A DNA stretch of 64,000 nt, from the NCBI RefSeq assembly GCF_009377175.1, contig NZ_VJZD01000006.1:1-64000 (forward strand). The letters run 5' to 3'. Positions 50,341 to 59,487 of this stretch are shown piece by piece; position 1 is the stretch's first letter, and every line of letters starts with the position of its first letter. This DNA is from Streptomyces adustus (GTDB lineage: Bacteria; Actinomycetota; Actinomycetes; Streptomycetales; Streptomycetaceae). The position numbers were made by a program, and so were the translations under genes. The notes beneath the pieces were generated by a model. It saw only the letters and a list, made by a program, of their open reading frames with translations. It had not been told where the DNA came from and did not search any database.

Positions 50341-51167
50341 AGGTCGTACTGTTCTGCGGCGGCTACGGGATGCGCATGCGCAACGGCACCGCCGACGACG
50401 TGCCCAAGCCGATGGCGATGGTCGGGCCGCGCCCGCTGATCTGGCACGTCATGCGCTACTACGCGCACTTCGGGCACACGGAGTTCATCCTCTGCCTGGG
50501 CTACGGGGCCAACCACATCAAGGACTTCTTCCTCCACTACGAGGAGACGACGTCCAACGACTTCGTGCTGCGCGGCGGGAAGACCGAGCTGCTGTCCACC
50601 GACATCGCCGACTGGACGATCACCTTCGCGCAGACCGGCATCGAGTCGCCGATCGGCGAGCGGCTGCGCCGGGTGCGCCACCACCTGGACGGCGACGAGA
50701 TGTTCCTCGCCAACTACGCCGACGTGCTCACCGACGCCCCGCTGCCGCGGATGATCGACAACTTCGCCCGGCGCGACGCCGGGGCGTCGATGATGGTGGT
50801 GCCGCCGCAGTCCTCGTTCCACTGCGTGGACCTGGGCGAGGACGGTCTGGTGGGCGGCATCACGGCGGTCAGCGACATGCCGCTGTGGGAGAACGGCGGC
50901 TATTTCGTGCTGCGCCAGGAGGTCTTCGACCACATCCCGGAGAACGGGGACCTGGTCGCCGACGGCTGTGCCCAACTGGCCAAGCAGGGACGGCTGGTGG
51001 CGCACCAGCACCGCGGCTTCTGGAAGCCGACCGACACCGTGAAGGAGCGGGCCGCGCTCGACGAGGCCTACGCCCGCGGCGACCGCCCGTGGGCCGTGTG
51101 GGAACACGGCGGCGCGGGGGCGTTCGTGCCCGGGAGCCGGGCCGGCGTCAAGGCGGGGACCGCGTGA
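50337..51167 (+). CDS. Glucose-1-phosphate cytidylyltransferase (RfbF-like)
   Basis: A 276-residue nucleotidyltransferase making a CDP-sugar from CTP and a sugar-1-phosphate. The nucleotide loop is VVLFCGGYGMRMRNG, followed by KPMAMVGPRPLIWHVMRYY and a distinctive FILCLGYGANHIKDFF; the region MFLANYADVL holds the metal Asp. It differs from classical RfbF in having FCGGYGMR in place of LAGGLGTR. No CDP-glucose 4,6-dehydratase is found in the window, so either the product is used by a new route or that enzyme is elsewhere. It overlaps both neighbours by four bases. Confidence 0.86.
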   Translation: MKVVLFCGGYGMRMRNGTADDVPKPMAMVGPRPLIWHVMRYYAHFGHTEFILCLGYGANHIKDFFLHYEETTSNDFVLRGGKTELLSTDIADWTITFAQTGIESPIGERLRRVRHHLDGDEMFLANYADVLTDAPLPRMIDNFARRDAGASMMVVPPQSSFHCVDLGEDGLVGGITAVSDMPLWENGGYFVLRQEVFDHIPENGDLVADGCAQLAKQGRLVAHQHRGFWKPTDTVKERAALDEAYARGDRPWAVWEHGGAGAFVPGSRAGVKAGTA

Positions 51168-51811
51168 TCCGGCTCGGGGCCGAGCGGCTCGGCAGCATCG
51201 TCGCGGTCGGCGCGCACTGCGACGACATCGCCATCGGCGCCGGCGGCACGCTGCTGGCGCTGTGCCTGGCGCGGCCGGGCATCCGCGTCGACGCGCTGGT
51301 GCTCTCCGGCGGTGGCGGCGATCGGGAGCAGGAGGAGCGGGCCGCGCTCGCCGCCTTCTGCCCGGGCGCCGATCTGCGGCTGACCGTGGACAAGCTGCCG
51401 GACGGCCGGCTGCCCGCGCACTGGGACGAGGCCAAGGGCGCGGTCGAGGAACTGCGCGCGCAGACCGAGCCGGATCTCGTGCTCGCCCCGCGCACCGAGG
51501 ACGCCCACCAGGACCACCGCGGCCTGGCCAAGCTCATGACCACGGCGTTCCGCGACCATCTCGTGCTCGGCTACGAGATCGTCAAGTGGGACGGCGATCT
51601 CGGCCGTCCGGTGGTTTACCAGCCGCTGTCGGCGGAGATCGCCGAACAGAAGGTGCGACTGCTCCAGGAGCACTATCCCTCGCAGCAGCACCGGCCCTGG
51701 TACGACCGGGAGGCCTTCCTGGGGCTGGCCCGGATCCGCGGTATCGAATGCAACGCGCGCTACGCCGAGGCGTTCGCGGTCACCAAACTCACTCTCGACC
51801 TGGGGGAATGA
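51164..51811 (+). CDS. PIG-L/LmbE family deacetylase
   Basis: A 215-residue zinc hydrolase. The metal motif AHxDD is AHCDD at 17-21 and the third ligand lies in EDAHQDHRGL. PIG-L enzymes remove N-acetyl groups from amino sugars. It probably acts on the sugar nucleotide or on the lipid-linked sugar of this pathway. The cysteine in place of proline in AHPDD is a less common variant. GTG 51164 overlaps the previous stop by four bases. Confidence 0.86.
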   Translation: MIRLGAERLGSIVAVGAHCDDIAIGAGGTLLALCLARPGIRVDALVLSGGGGDREQEERAALAAFCPGADLRLTVDKLPDGRLPAHWDEAKGAVEELRAQTEPDLVLAPRTEDAHQDHRGLAKLMTTAFRDHLVLGYEIVKWDGDLGRPVVYQPLSAEIAEQKVRLLQEHYPSQQHRPWYDREAFLGLARIRGIECNARYAEAFAVTKLTLDLGE

Positions 51812-51814
51812 ACC

Positions 51815-52840
51815 TTGCGCGTACTGCTGACCGGGCACCAGGGCTATCTGGGCACCGTCATGGCCCCGGTCCTCGCCGCCGCCGGGCACGAGGTCGTCGG
51901 ACTGGACTCCGGCCTGTTCGCCGACTGCGTGCTCGGCCCGACGCCCGCCGACCCGCCGGGCACGCGCGTCGACCTGCGCGATGTCACCGCCGAGCACGTG
52001 GCCGGGGTGGACGCCGTCATCCACCTGGCCGCGCTGTCCAACGACCCGCTGGGATCGCTGGCGCCCGACCTCACCTACGACATCAACCACCACGCCTCCG
52101 TGAAACTGGCCCGGCTGGCTCGCGAGGCCGGGGTGCGGCGCTTCCTGTACGCGTCGACCTGCTCGGTCTACGGAGCCGCGGGCGGCGACGAACTGGTCGC
52201 CGAGGACGCGCCGTTGCGTCCGGTGACGCCGTACGCGGAGTCCAAGGTGCGGGTGGAGGACGACCTGCACCAGCTCGCCGACGACGACTTCACCCCGGTG
52301 TACATGCGCAACGCGACCGCCTTCGGCTACTCGCCCCGGCTGCGCGCCGACATCGTGCTGAACAACCTGGTGGGCCACGCGCTGCTGTCCGGCGAGGTGC
52401 TCGTGCTGTCCGACGGCACCCCCTGGCGCCCGCTGGTGCACGCCGCCGACATCGCGCGGGCCTTCACGGCCGCGCTGGACGCGCCGCGCGAGGCGGTGCA
52501 CGACCGGGCGTTCAACATCGGCAGCGAGGTCAACAACGTCACGGTCGCCGAGATCGCCGAGCAGGTGGCCGAGGCGGTGTCCGGCGCGAAGGTGGTGATC
52601 ACCGGGGAGAACGGGGCCGACCCGCGGTCCTACCGGGTGGACTTCTCCCGGTTCCGCGAGGCGATCCCGGGCTTCGACTGCGAGTGGACGGTGAAGCGGG
52701 GCGCGCTCGAACTCGCCGACGCCTACCGCGAGCACGGACTGACCCGGGAGGCCTTCGAGCAGCGCTTCACCCGGCTCGCCGTGCTGCGCGCCGCCTCCGA
52801 CGCGGGCACCGTCGACGACACCCTGCGGTGGCGCCGGTGA
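51815..52840 (+). CDS. NAD-dependent sugar-nucleotide epimerase/dehydratase (extended SDR)
   Basis: A 341-residue short-chain dehydrogenase. The cofactor loop TGHQGYLG is at 6-13, Ser/Thr in ASTCSVYG at 113-120, and the catalytic Tyr140 and Lys144 in PYAESK. The C-terminal part VVITGENGADPRSYRVDFSR binds the nucleotide-sugar and resembles that of 4-epimerases and 4-reductases. It is likely to oxidise, reduce or epimerise the CDP-sugar made by the upstream genes. TTG 51815 starts four bases after the PIG-L stop. Confidence 0.84.
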   Translation: MRVLLTGHQGYLGTVMAPVLAAAGHEVVGLDSGLFADCVLGPTPADPPGTRVDLRDVTAEHVAGVDAVIHLAALSNDPLGSLAPDLTYDINHHASVKLARLAREAGVRRFLYASTCSVYGAAGGDELVAEDAPLRPVTPYAESKVRVEDDLHQLADDDFTPVYMRNATAFGYSPRLRADIVLNNLVGHALLSGEVLVLSDGTPWRPLVHAADIARAFTAALDAPREAVHDRAFNIGSEVNNVTVAEIAEQVAEAVSGAKVVITGENGADPRSYRVDFSRFREAIPGFDCEWTVKRGALELADAYREHGLTREAFEQRFTRLAVLRAASDAGTVDDTLRWRR

Positions 52841-54126
52841 CCACGCGGGTAAAAAGAGGTGCCGGCGAGGAGATGCACGAACTGGTGCGGCGGATGTACC
52901 CGCTGTGCCGGAGCATCACCGGCGACGGGGTGCGCGCCACCCTGGACATCGTCGGGGAGTACATCCCGCTCACGGTGCACGAGGTGCCCACGGGTACGCA
53001 GGTGCTCGACTGGACGGTGCCCCAGGAGTGGAACATCCGGGACGCGTACATCGCCGACGGCACGGGCAAACGGGTCGTCGACTTCGCCGCGTCCAGCCTG
53101 CACGTGCTCGGCTACAGCGTGCCGGTGTCGGCGACCATGCCGCTGGCCGAGCTGCGCGGACATCTGCACACCTCGCCGGAGCACCCGTCCTGGGTGCCGT
53201 ACCGCACGAGTTACTACAAGCCGGAGTGGGGGTTCTGCCTGGCCCAGGAGACCCTGGACGCGCTGCCCGACGGCGAGTACGAGGTGCGTGTCGACTCCAC
53301 GCTCGCCGACGGCCACCTCACCTACGCCGAGCATGTGATACCCGGTCAGGTGGCGGACGAGGTGATCGTCTCCTGCCATGTCTGCCACCCGTCGCTGGCC
53401 AACGACAACCTGGCCGGCATCGCGGTGGCGACGTATCTCGCGCGGGCGCTGGCGGAGCAGACGCCGTACTACACCTACCGGTTCATCTTCGCGCCCGGCA
53501 CCATCGGGGCGATCACCTGGCTGGCCCGCAACGTGGAGCGGATCGACCGGGTCAGGCACGGGCTGGTGCTGGCCTGCGCGGGCGACCGGGGCCAACTGAC
53601 CTACAAGCAGAGCAGGCGCGGCGACGCGGAGATCGACCGGGTCCTGCAACACGTACTGACCGGCTCCGAACGCCCGCACCGGATCGACGAGTTCACCCCG
53701 TACGGCTATGACGAGCGGCAGTACTGCTCCCCCGGGTTCGACCTCGGTGTGGGCTCGCTCAGCCGGACCCCGTACGCCGGGTACCCCGAGTACCACACCT
53801 CGGCGGACAACCCGGACTTCGTCTCCCCGGAGGCGATGGCGGACACCCTCGCCGTGTGCCGCGAGGCATTCGCCGTACTGGACCGCAACCGGCGCTACGT
53901 CAACCTCAGCCCGTACGGCGAGCCGCAGTTGGGCCGCCGCGGGCTGTACGACTCGCTCGGCGGCCGCAGCGACGCCAAGCAGGCGCAGATGGCGATGCTC
54001 TGGGTGCTCAGCCTCTCCGACGGCGAACACACGCTGCTGGACGTCGCCGAGCGCTCCGGGCTGCCGTTCGACACCGTCGTCGCGGCGGCCGACGCGCTGC
54101 ACGGCGCCGAACTGATCAAGGCGTGA
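52837..54126 (+). CDS. DUF4910 aminopeptidase-like (M28-type) protein
   Basis: A 429-residue protein of the DUF4910 family. The centre has HVIPGQVADEVIVSCHVCHPSLANDNLAGI, where His and Asp match metal ligands of M28 peptidases, and the C-terminal part a winged helix-like domain (AMLWVLSLSDGEHTLLDVAERS). Members occur in sugar loci, but their reaction is not established; removing or adding an amino-acyl group from an amino sugar is possible. GTG 52837 overlaps the previous stop by four bases. It is one of the less understood parts of this locus. Confidence 0.8.
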   Translation: MTTRVKRGAGEEMHELVRRMYPLCRSITGDGVRATLDIVGEYIPLTVHEVPTGTQVLDWTVPQEWNIRDAYIADGTGKRVVDFAASSLHVLGYSVPVSATMPLAELRGHLHTSPEHPSWVPYRTSYYKPEWGFCLAQETLDALPDGEYEVRVDSTLADGHLTYAEHVIPGQVADEVIVSCHVCHPSLANDNLAGIAVATYLARALAEQTPYYTYRFIFAPGTIGAITWLARNVERIDRVRHGLVLACAGDRGQLTYKQSRRGDAEIDRVLQHVLTGSERPHRIDEFTPYGYDERQYCSPGFDLGVGSLSRTPYAGYPEYHTSADNPDFVSPEAMADTLAVCREAFAVLDRNRRYVNLSPYGEPQLGRRGLYDSLGGRSDAKQAQMAMLWVLSLSDGEHTLLDVAERSGLPFDTVVAAADALHGAELIKA

Positions 54127-54131
54127 GACCG

Positions 54132-55421
54132 ATGACCACGGAGGGGGAGATGACGAGGGCACCGGCCGGGTCCGCCAAGCGTGCCCTTGTCGGCCGGATG
54201 TCCTGGGGACTGGCCGACCAGGCGGCCTCCAGCGTGAGCAACTTCGCGGTGGGCCTCTACGTGGCCCGCTCGCTCGGGGTGACCGCGTTCGGCGTGTTCA
54301 GCCTCGCCTGGGTGACGTACGGCGTGGTGCTCAACGTCTCCCGCGGGCTGGCCACCGATCCGCTCACGGTGCGCTTCAGCGGCCCGCCGGGCCCGGCCTG
54401 GCGCGGGGCGGTGGGCCGCTCGACGGGTACCGCACTCGCGGTCGGCGCCGTCCTCGGCGTGGTGTCCCTGGCCGCCGGGCTCGGCCTCGGCGGCCGCGTG
54501 GGGCCGGCGTTCGCCGCCCTCGGTGTCATGCTGCCGGGGCTGCTGCTCCAGGACGCCTGGAGGTACTCGTTCTTCGCCGCCGGCACCGGGCGCAAGGCGT
54601 TCCTCAACGACGTCGTGTGGGGTGTCGCCCTGATCCCGGCCATGGTGGTGGCCGCCCGTGTGGGCACTGTGGCCGCCTTCGTGCTCGCCTGGGGCGCGTC
54701 CGCCACGGTGGCGGCGGGCTACGGCTGTGTCCAGTCCGGCATCCGGCCCCGGATGGCGGAGGCGCGCGGATGGCTGCGCGAGCAGCGCGACCTCGGCTAC
54801 CGGTACCTGGTCGAGAACGTGAGTCTCAGTGGCGCGAGCCAGTTGCGGGCGTACGGGGTCGGCGCGATCGTCGGGGTGAGCGCGGTGGGGGCCGTGCGGG
54901 GCGCCGAGCTCCTCATGGGCCCGTTCCTCGCCGTACTGATGGGGCTTTCCCTGGTCACCGTCCCGGAGGCGGCACGGGTACTGCGCCAGGCCCCGCATCG
55001 GCTGGCCAGGTTCTGCCTGCTCCTCGGCGGAGGACAGGCCGCCGGCTCGCTGCTCTGGGGCGCGGCGCTGCTGCTGCTGCCCGGCCGGCTCGGCGAGATG
55101 GCACTCGGCGACGTCTGGCACTCCGCTTCCCCGCTCATCGTGGCGATCAGCCTCGGCGTCGCGGGCGCGGGCCTGGGCACCGGCGCGGCGGCCGGGCTGC
55201 GCGCGCTCGGCGCGGCCCGGCGCAGCCTGCGCTGCCAGTTGTTCGCCTCCGTCTGCTACGTCGGCGGCGGGCTCGGCGGCGCGGCCGCCGCCGGCGCGGT
55301 CGGCTCGGCCTGGGGCGTCGCCGCCGCGACCGTCAGCGGCTCGGCCGTGTGGTGGCTGCAACTGCGCTCCGCCGTGCGCGAGCACGCTCAAGAACCGATC
55401 CGCGAAGTGAGGACGTCATGA
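54132..55421 (+). CDS. Polysaccharide flippase (Wzx-like, MATE/MOP superfamily)
   Basis: A 429-residue membrane protein with about 12 helices and little soluble sequence. The first helix region SWGLADQAASSVSNFAVGLYVARSLG is typical of Wzx flippases, and a second pseudo-repeat begins near LGYRYLVENVSLSGASQLRAYG. It would move the undecaprenyl-linked repeat unit across the membrane. ATG 54132 is six bases after the DUF4910 stop; ATG 54150 is an alternative, with GGAGGGG too close before it. Confidence 0.82.
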   Translation: MTTEGEMTRAPAGSAKRALVGRMSWGLADQAASSVSNFAVGLYVARSLGVTAFGVFSLAWVTYGVVLNVSRGLATDPLTVRFSGPPGPAWRGAVGRSTGTALAVGAVLGVVSLAAGLGLGGRVGPAFAALGVMLPGLLLQDAWRYSFFAAGTGRKAFLNDVVWGVALIPAMVVAARVGTVAAFVLAWGASATVAAGYGCVQSGIRPRMAEARGWLREQRDLGYRYLVENVSLSGASQLRAYGVGAIVGVSAVGAVRGAELLMGPFLAVLMGLSLVTVPEAARVLRQAPHRLARFCLLLGGGQAAGSLLWGAALLLLPGRLGEMALGDVWHSASPLIVAISLGVAGAGLGTGAAAGLRALGAARRSLRCQLFASVCYVGGGLGGAAAAGAVGSAWGVAAATVSGSAVWWLQLRSAVREHAQEPIREVRTS

Positions 55422-56365
55422 CCGCGCAACCCAGGCTGAGCATCGGCCTGCCCGTGTACAACGGCGAGGAGTACCTGGCCGAGTCGTTCGACGCCCTGCT
55501 CGGCCAGACCTACGAGGACTTCGAGCTGGTCGTCTCCGACAACGCCTCGACCGACGGTACCGAGGACATCTGCCGCCGGTACGCGGCGAAGGACTCCCGC
55601 ATCCGCTACCTGCGGCTGCCCCGCAACATCGGCGCGACCCCGAACCACAACCTTGTGCTCGCCGAGTCCCGCGGCGAACTGTTCAAGTGGGCCTCGCACG
55701 ACGACCTGTACGGCCGCGACCTGCTGCGCGTGTGTGTGCAGGCGCTGGACGAGCGACCGGAGATGATCCTCGCGCACACCGGCCAGGCGGTCATCGACGG
55801 CGACGCCCGTGTGAAGGTCCCCTACGAGTACGGTCTCGCCACCGACTCGCCGCACGCCCCGGAGCGCTTCCGCAGTCTGCTGTTCGAGCCCGGCGGCGAC
55901 GACTTCTACGGGGTGATGCGGGCCGACGTGCTGCGCCGTGTGAAGCCGATGGACAGCTACCACCACGCGGACCGCACCTACGTCGCCGAGATCACTCTGC
56001 ACGGGCCCTTCCACCAGGTTCCGGAGGTGCTGTACTTCCGCCGCGACCACCCCACCCGCGCCGAGCGGGCCAACCCCAGCAAGCGCTCCCGGTGCGTCAA
56101 CCTGGACCCGCGCCGGGCGGGCGCGCTGCACCCGACGCCCCGGCTGCTCGCCGAGTACGTCTGGGGCTTCGTCTCGGCGATCCGGCGGGCGCCGCTGTCC
56201 CCGGCCGACCGGCGCGCGTGCTTCGGCCACCTGGCCGCGTGGATGACCAGCCGGGTCCGGCCGGGCGCCGGTGAGCGGGTCGAGGACCGCGCCCCGGTCG
56301 ACCAGGAGCGGCTCGCCGTCTCCGTCGACGCCCTGGTCGCCGGCCGTGAGGGCAGGCGGTCATGA
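55418..56365 (+). CDS. Glycosyltransferase family 2
   Basis: A 315-residue GT-A enzyme. It begins LSIGLPVYNGEEYLAESFDALLGQTY, has SDNASTDGT for the nucleotide, the metal motif in ASHDDLYG (DxD-like His-Asp-Asp) and a C-terminal HADRTYVAEITLHGPF segment with the catalytic acidic residues. It acts at the cytosolic face. It overlaps both neighbours by four bases. Confidence 0.88.
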   Translation: MTAQPRLSIGLPVYNGEEYLAESFDALLGQTYEDFELVVSDNASTDGTEDICRRYAAKDSRIRYLRLPRNIGATPNHNLVLAESRGELFKWASHDDLYGRDLLRVCVQALDERPEMILAHTGQAVIDGDARVKVPYEYGLATDSPHAPERFRSLLFEPGGDDFYGVMRADVLRRVKPMDSYHHADRTYVAEITLHGPFHQVPEVLYFRRDHPTRAERANPSKRSRCVNLDPRRAGALHPTPRLLAEYVWGFVSAIRRAPLSPADRRACFGHLAAWMTSRVRPGAGERVEDRAPVDQERLAVSVDALVAGREGRRS

Positions 56366-57606
56366 CACCCGCGAACGAAAGACCGGTGCGGGTCGGGGTG
56401 TTCGGCCTGCTCGGTTCCGGCAACCTCGGCAACGACGGGTCCCTCGAAGCCGTGCTCGGATACCTCCGGGACCGGCACCCGGAGGCGGCCGTGGACGCGC
56501 TGTGCGGTGGCCCCGAGGCCGTAACGGCCCGGTACGGGATCCCCGCGACACGGCTGCACTGGTACCGCGGGGAGTACCGGACGGCGTCGCGCGCGGGCGC
56601 GATCGTGGGGAAGGGCCTGGGCAAACTCGTCGACGTCTTCCGCACCGCCTCCTGGGTACGGGGACACGACGTGGTGATCGTCCCGGGCATGGGTGTCCTG
56701 GAGGCCACGCTGCCGCTGCGCCCGTGGGGCTTCCCGTACGCGCTGTTCCTGCTGTGTGCGTCCGGCCGGCTGTCCGGCACCAAGGTCGCGCTGGTCGGCG
56801 TCGGCGCCGCCCCGATCGGCAACCGGGCGACCCGGACCCTGGTGCGCTGGTCGGCGCGGCTGGCCGCGTACCGGTCCTACCGGGACGCCCCCTCCCGCGA
56901 CGCGATGCGCGCGATGGGCGTGGACACCACGCGCGACGAGGTCCACCCGGACCTCGCGTTCTCCCTGCCGGTACCGCCCGCCAGCACTCCCCCGGACGCG
57001 CCGGGGCGCGTCTGCGTCGGCGTCATGGCCTTCCACGGCAGCGACGACGACCGCGCCCGGGCCGAGGAGATCCACCGGCGCTACCTCGACGGCACGACCC
57101 GGTTCGTCCGGACCCTGGTCGAGGAGGGCAGGCCGGTCCGGCTGCTCACCGGCGACGACGTCGACGCCACGGTGGTCGCCGCGATCCTCGACGCGGTGGG
57201 CTCGCCGCTGGTGACCGTCGCCGAGACCGCCTCGCTGGCCGACCTGATGAAGGAGACGGCCGGCGCCGAGGCCGTGGTGGCTACGCGTTACCACAACCTG
57301 ATCTGCGCGCTGAAGGCCGGAACGCCGACGCTCGCGCTCAGCTACGCGGCGAAGAGCGAAGCGCTCATGGCCCAGATGGGGCTCGGCACGTACTGCCACC
57401 CGGCCCGCGAGGTCGACGCCGACCGGCTGCTCGAACAGTTCCAGGAGCTGGAGAAGAACTCGGCGGACCTGCGGCGGACCCTCGCCGAGCACAACCAGGA
57501 CGCCGTCCGGCACCTCGACCGCCAGTTCACCGCCCTGACAGAAGCCCTGTTCCCGGCGACCGCCGACGTCCACGCCCCTGCCCACGCCCCGCGGGAGACC
57601 TCATGA
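56362..57606 (+). CDS. Polysaccharide pyruvyl transferase family protein
   Basis: A 414-residue enzyme of the CsaB/GT-B-like pyruvyl transferase family. Markers are FGLLGSGNLGNDGSLEAVL at the N-terminus, VIVPGMGVLE, VGVGAAPIGNRA and the C-terminal VATRYHNLICALKAGTPTLALSYAAKSEALM. The family adds a pyruvate ketal from phosphoenolpyruvate to a sugar, which gives the polymer negative charge. It may also act as a glycosyltransferase in some cases. It overlaps both neighbours by four bases. Confidence 0.86.
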   Translation: MTPANERPVRVGVFGLLGSGNLGNDGSLEAVLGYLRDRHPEAAVDALCGGPEAVTARYGIPATRLHWYRGEYRTASRAGAIVGKGLGKLVDVFRTASWVRGHDVVIVPGMGVLEATLPLRPWGFPYALFLLCASGRLSGTKVALVGVGAAPIGNRATRTLVRWSARLAAYRSYRDAPSRDAMRAMGVDTTRDEVHPDLAFSLPVPPASTPPDAPGRVCVGVMAFHGSDDDRARAEEIHRRYLDGTTRFVRTLVEEGRPVRLLTGDDVDATVVAAILDAVGSPLVTVAETASLADLMKETAGAEAVVATRYHNLICALKAGTPTLALSYAAKSEALMAQMGLGTYCHPAREVDADRLLEQFQELEKNSADLRRTLAEHNQDAVRHLDRQFTALTEALFPATADVHAPAHAPRETS

Positions 57607-58154
57607 GAGCGACCGAAGTCCCGGCGATCACGGGTGCGTTCCTCTTCGAACCGACACCGTACGCCGACGAACGCGGCTTCTTCTGCCGCACCTTCGACGC
57701 CGACGTGGTCCGCTCGGTGGGCCTCGACCCGCACGCCTTCATCCAGGACAGCGTGTCGCGCTCGGCCGGCGGCGTGCTGCGCGGCCTGCATCTGCGCTCC
57801 GGCGCGGGCGAGGCCAAGCTGGTGCGCTGCTCGTCCGGAAGGATCTTCGACGTCGTCGTGGACCTGCGGACGGACTCGCCGACGTTCCGCAACGTGGCCA
57901 CCTTCGAGCTGTCCGGCGACACCCAGGTGACCCTGTACATCCCGGCCGGATGCGCGCACGGCTTCCAGGCGCTGACCGACACCGCCGACACCTCGTACCG
58001 GATCGACCGCCCGCACGATCCGGCCGAGGACGTGACGATCGCCTTCGACGACCCGGAGCTCGCCATCGCCTGGCCGCTGCCGGTCACATCGATGTCCCAA
58101 CGGGACCGGGAGGCGCCGAGCCTCGCCGAGGTCCTGAAGCACAGAGAAAGTTGA
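57603..58154 (+). CDS. dTDP-4-dehydrorhamnose 3,5-epimerase-like protein (RmlC family)
   Basis: A 183-residue cupin. His63 in LRGLHL is the catalytic base, Lys72 and Arg75 lie in AKLVRC, and the Asp of VVVDLRTDSP and the late Tyr of TSYRID complete the family pattern. RmlC-like epimerases act at C3 and/or C5 of NDP-4-keto-6-deoxy sugars. No rmlA, rmlB or rmlD genes are seen here, so it more likely serves the CDP-sugar pathway than rhamnose. It is followed after seven bases by the aminotransferase. Confidence 0.87.
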   Translation: MRATEVPAITGAFLFEPTPYADERGFFCRTFDADVVRSVGLDPHAFIQDSVSRSAGGVLRGLHLRSGAGEAKLVRCSSGRIFDVVVDLRTDSPTFRNVATFELSGDTQVTLYIPAGCAHGFQALTDTADTSYRIDRPHDPAEDVTIAFDDPELAIAWPLPVTSMSQRDREAPSLAEVLKHRES

Positions 58155-58161
58155 GGTACCC

Positions 58162-59487
58162 GTGGACACCGAAGAGCTCCACCTGCCCCTGTCGCGGACC
58201 GCCAACGAGCGGCTGCACGCCCTGATCCCCGGGGGCGCGCACACCTACGCCAAGGGCGACGACCAGTACCCCGAGGGTCTGGCCCCGGTCATCAGCCACG
58301 GCAACGGTGCCCACGTGTGGGACGTCGACGGCAACCGCTACATCGAGTACGGCTCCGGCCTGCGGTCGGTCAGCCTCGGCCACGCCCACCCGCGCGTGAA
58401 CGAGGCGGTACGGCGCGAACTCGACCGCGGCACCAACTTCGTACGGCCGTCCATCGTGGAGGTCGAGGCCGCGGAGCGTTTCCTGGCCACGGTGCAGACC
58501 GCCGAGATGGTGAAGTTCGCGAAGAACGGCTCCGACGCCACCACCGCCGCGGTGCGCCTCGCCCGGGCCGCCACCGGGCGGCCGCGGGTGGCGATCTGCG
58601 CCGACCATCCGTTCTTCTCCGTCGACGACTGGTTCATCGGCACCACACCGATGTCCGCGGGCATTCCGTCGGCGACCAACGAACTGACCCTGACGTTCCC
58701 GTACGGGGACCTGGCCGCCACGGAGGAACTGCTCACCCGCTACAAGGACGAGGTCGCCTGTCTGATCCTCGAACCGGCCACCCAGTGCGAGCCCCCGCCG
58801 GGCTACCTCGCCGGCCTGCGCGAGCTGGCCGACCGACACGGCTGTGTCCTGGTCTTCGACGAGATGATCACCGGTCTGCGCTGGTCCGAGGCGGGCGCCC
58901 AGGGCCTGTACGGCGTCGTCCCCGACCTCTCCACCTTCGGCAAGGCGCTGGGCAACGGATTCGCCGTCTCCGCGCTGGCCGGGCGCCGCGAGCTGATGGA
59001 GCGGGGCGGGCTGCGTCACTCCGGCGACCGGGTGTTCCTGCTGTCCACCACGCACGGCGCGGAGACGCACGCCCTGGCTGCCGCGATGGCCGTGCTGACC
59101 ACCTACACCGAAGAGGGCATCACCGCGCGGCTGCACGCCCTCGGCGAGCGGCTGGCCGCCGGTGTCCGCGCGGCGGCGGCCGACGCGGGCGTCGGCGACC
59201 ACGTCGTCGTGCGGGGCCGGGCCAGCAACCTGGTCTTCGTCACCCTCGACGAGAACGGTCTGCCGTCGCAGGAGTACCGCACCCTGTTCCTGCGCCGGCT
59301 CCTCGCGGGCGGGGTACTGGCCCCGTCGTTCGTGGTGAGCAGCGCGCTGGACGACGCCGACATCGACCACACCGTCGACGTGGTGGCCCAGGCCTGTACG
59401 GTCTACCGCAAGGCACTGGACGCGGCCGATCCCAACCCCTGGCTGGCCGGGCGACCGGTGAAGCCCGTGTTCCGCCGCATCGCATGA
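58162..59487 (+). CDS. Glutamate-1-semialdehyde-type (class III) aminotransferase
   Basis: A 441-residue PLP enzyme. Asp233 in VFDEMITG and Lys261 in STFGKALGNG are the cofactor residues; the N-terminal IPGGAHTYAKGDDQYPEG and NGSDATTAAVRLARA are typical of the glutamate-1-semialdehyde aminomutase group. In this locus it more likely aminates or isomerises a sugar intermediate than makes haem precursors. GTG 58162 follows GAGG. It is the last gene of the locus, and the stop codon begins a TGACG tandem repeat. Confidence 0.87.
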   Translation: MDTEELHLPLSRTANERLHALIPGGAHTYAKGDDQYPEGLAPVISHGNGAHVWDVDGNRYIEYGSGLRSVSLGHAHPRVNEAVRRELDRGTNFVRPSIVEVEAAERFLATVQTAEMVKFAKNGSDATTAAVRLARAATGRPRVAICADHPFFSVDDWFIGTTPMSAGIPSATNELTLTFPYGDLAATEELLTRYKDEVACLILEPATQCEPPPGYLAGLRELADRHGCVLVFDEMITGLRWSEAGAQGLYGVVPDLSTFGKALGNGFAVSALAGRRELMERGGLRHSGDRVFLLSTTHGAETHALAAAMAVLTTYTEEGITARLHALGERLAAGVRAAAADAGVGDHVVVRGRASNLVFVTLDENGLPSQEYRTLFLRRLLAGGVLAPSFVVSSALDDADIDHTVDVVAQACTVYRKALDAADPNPWLAGRPVKPVFRRIA

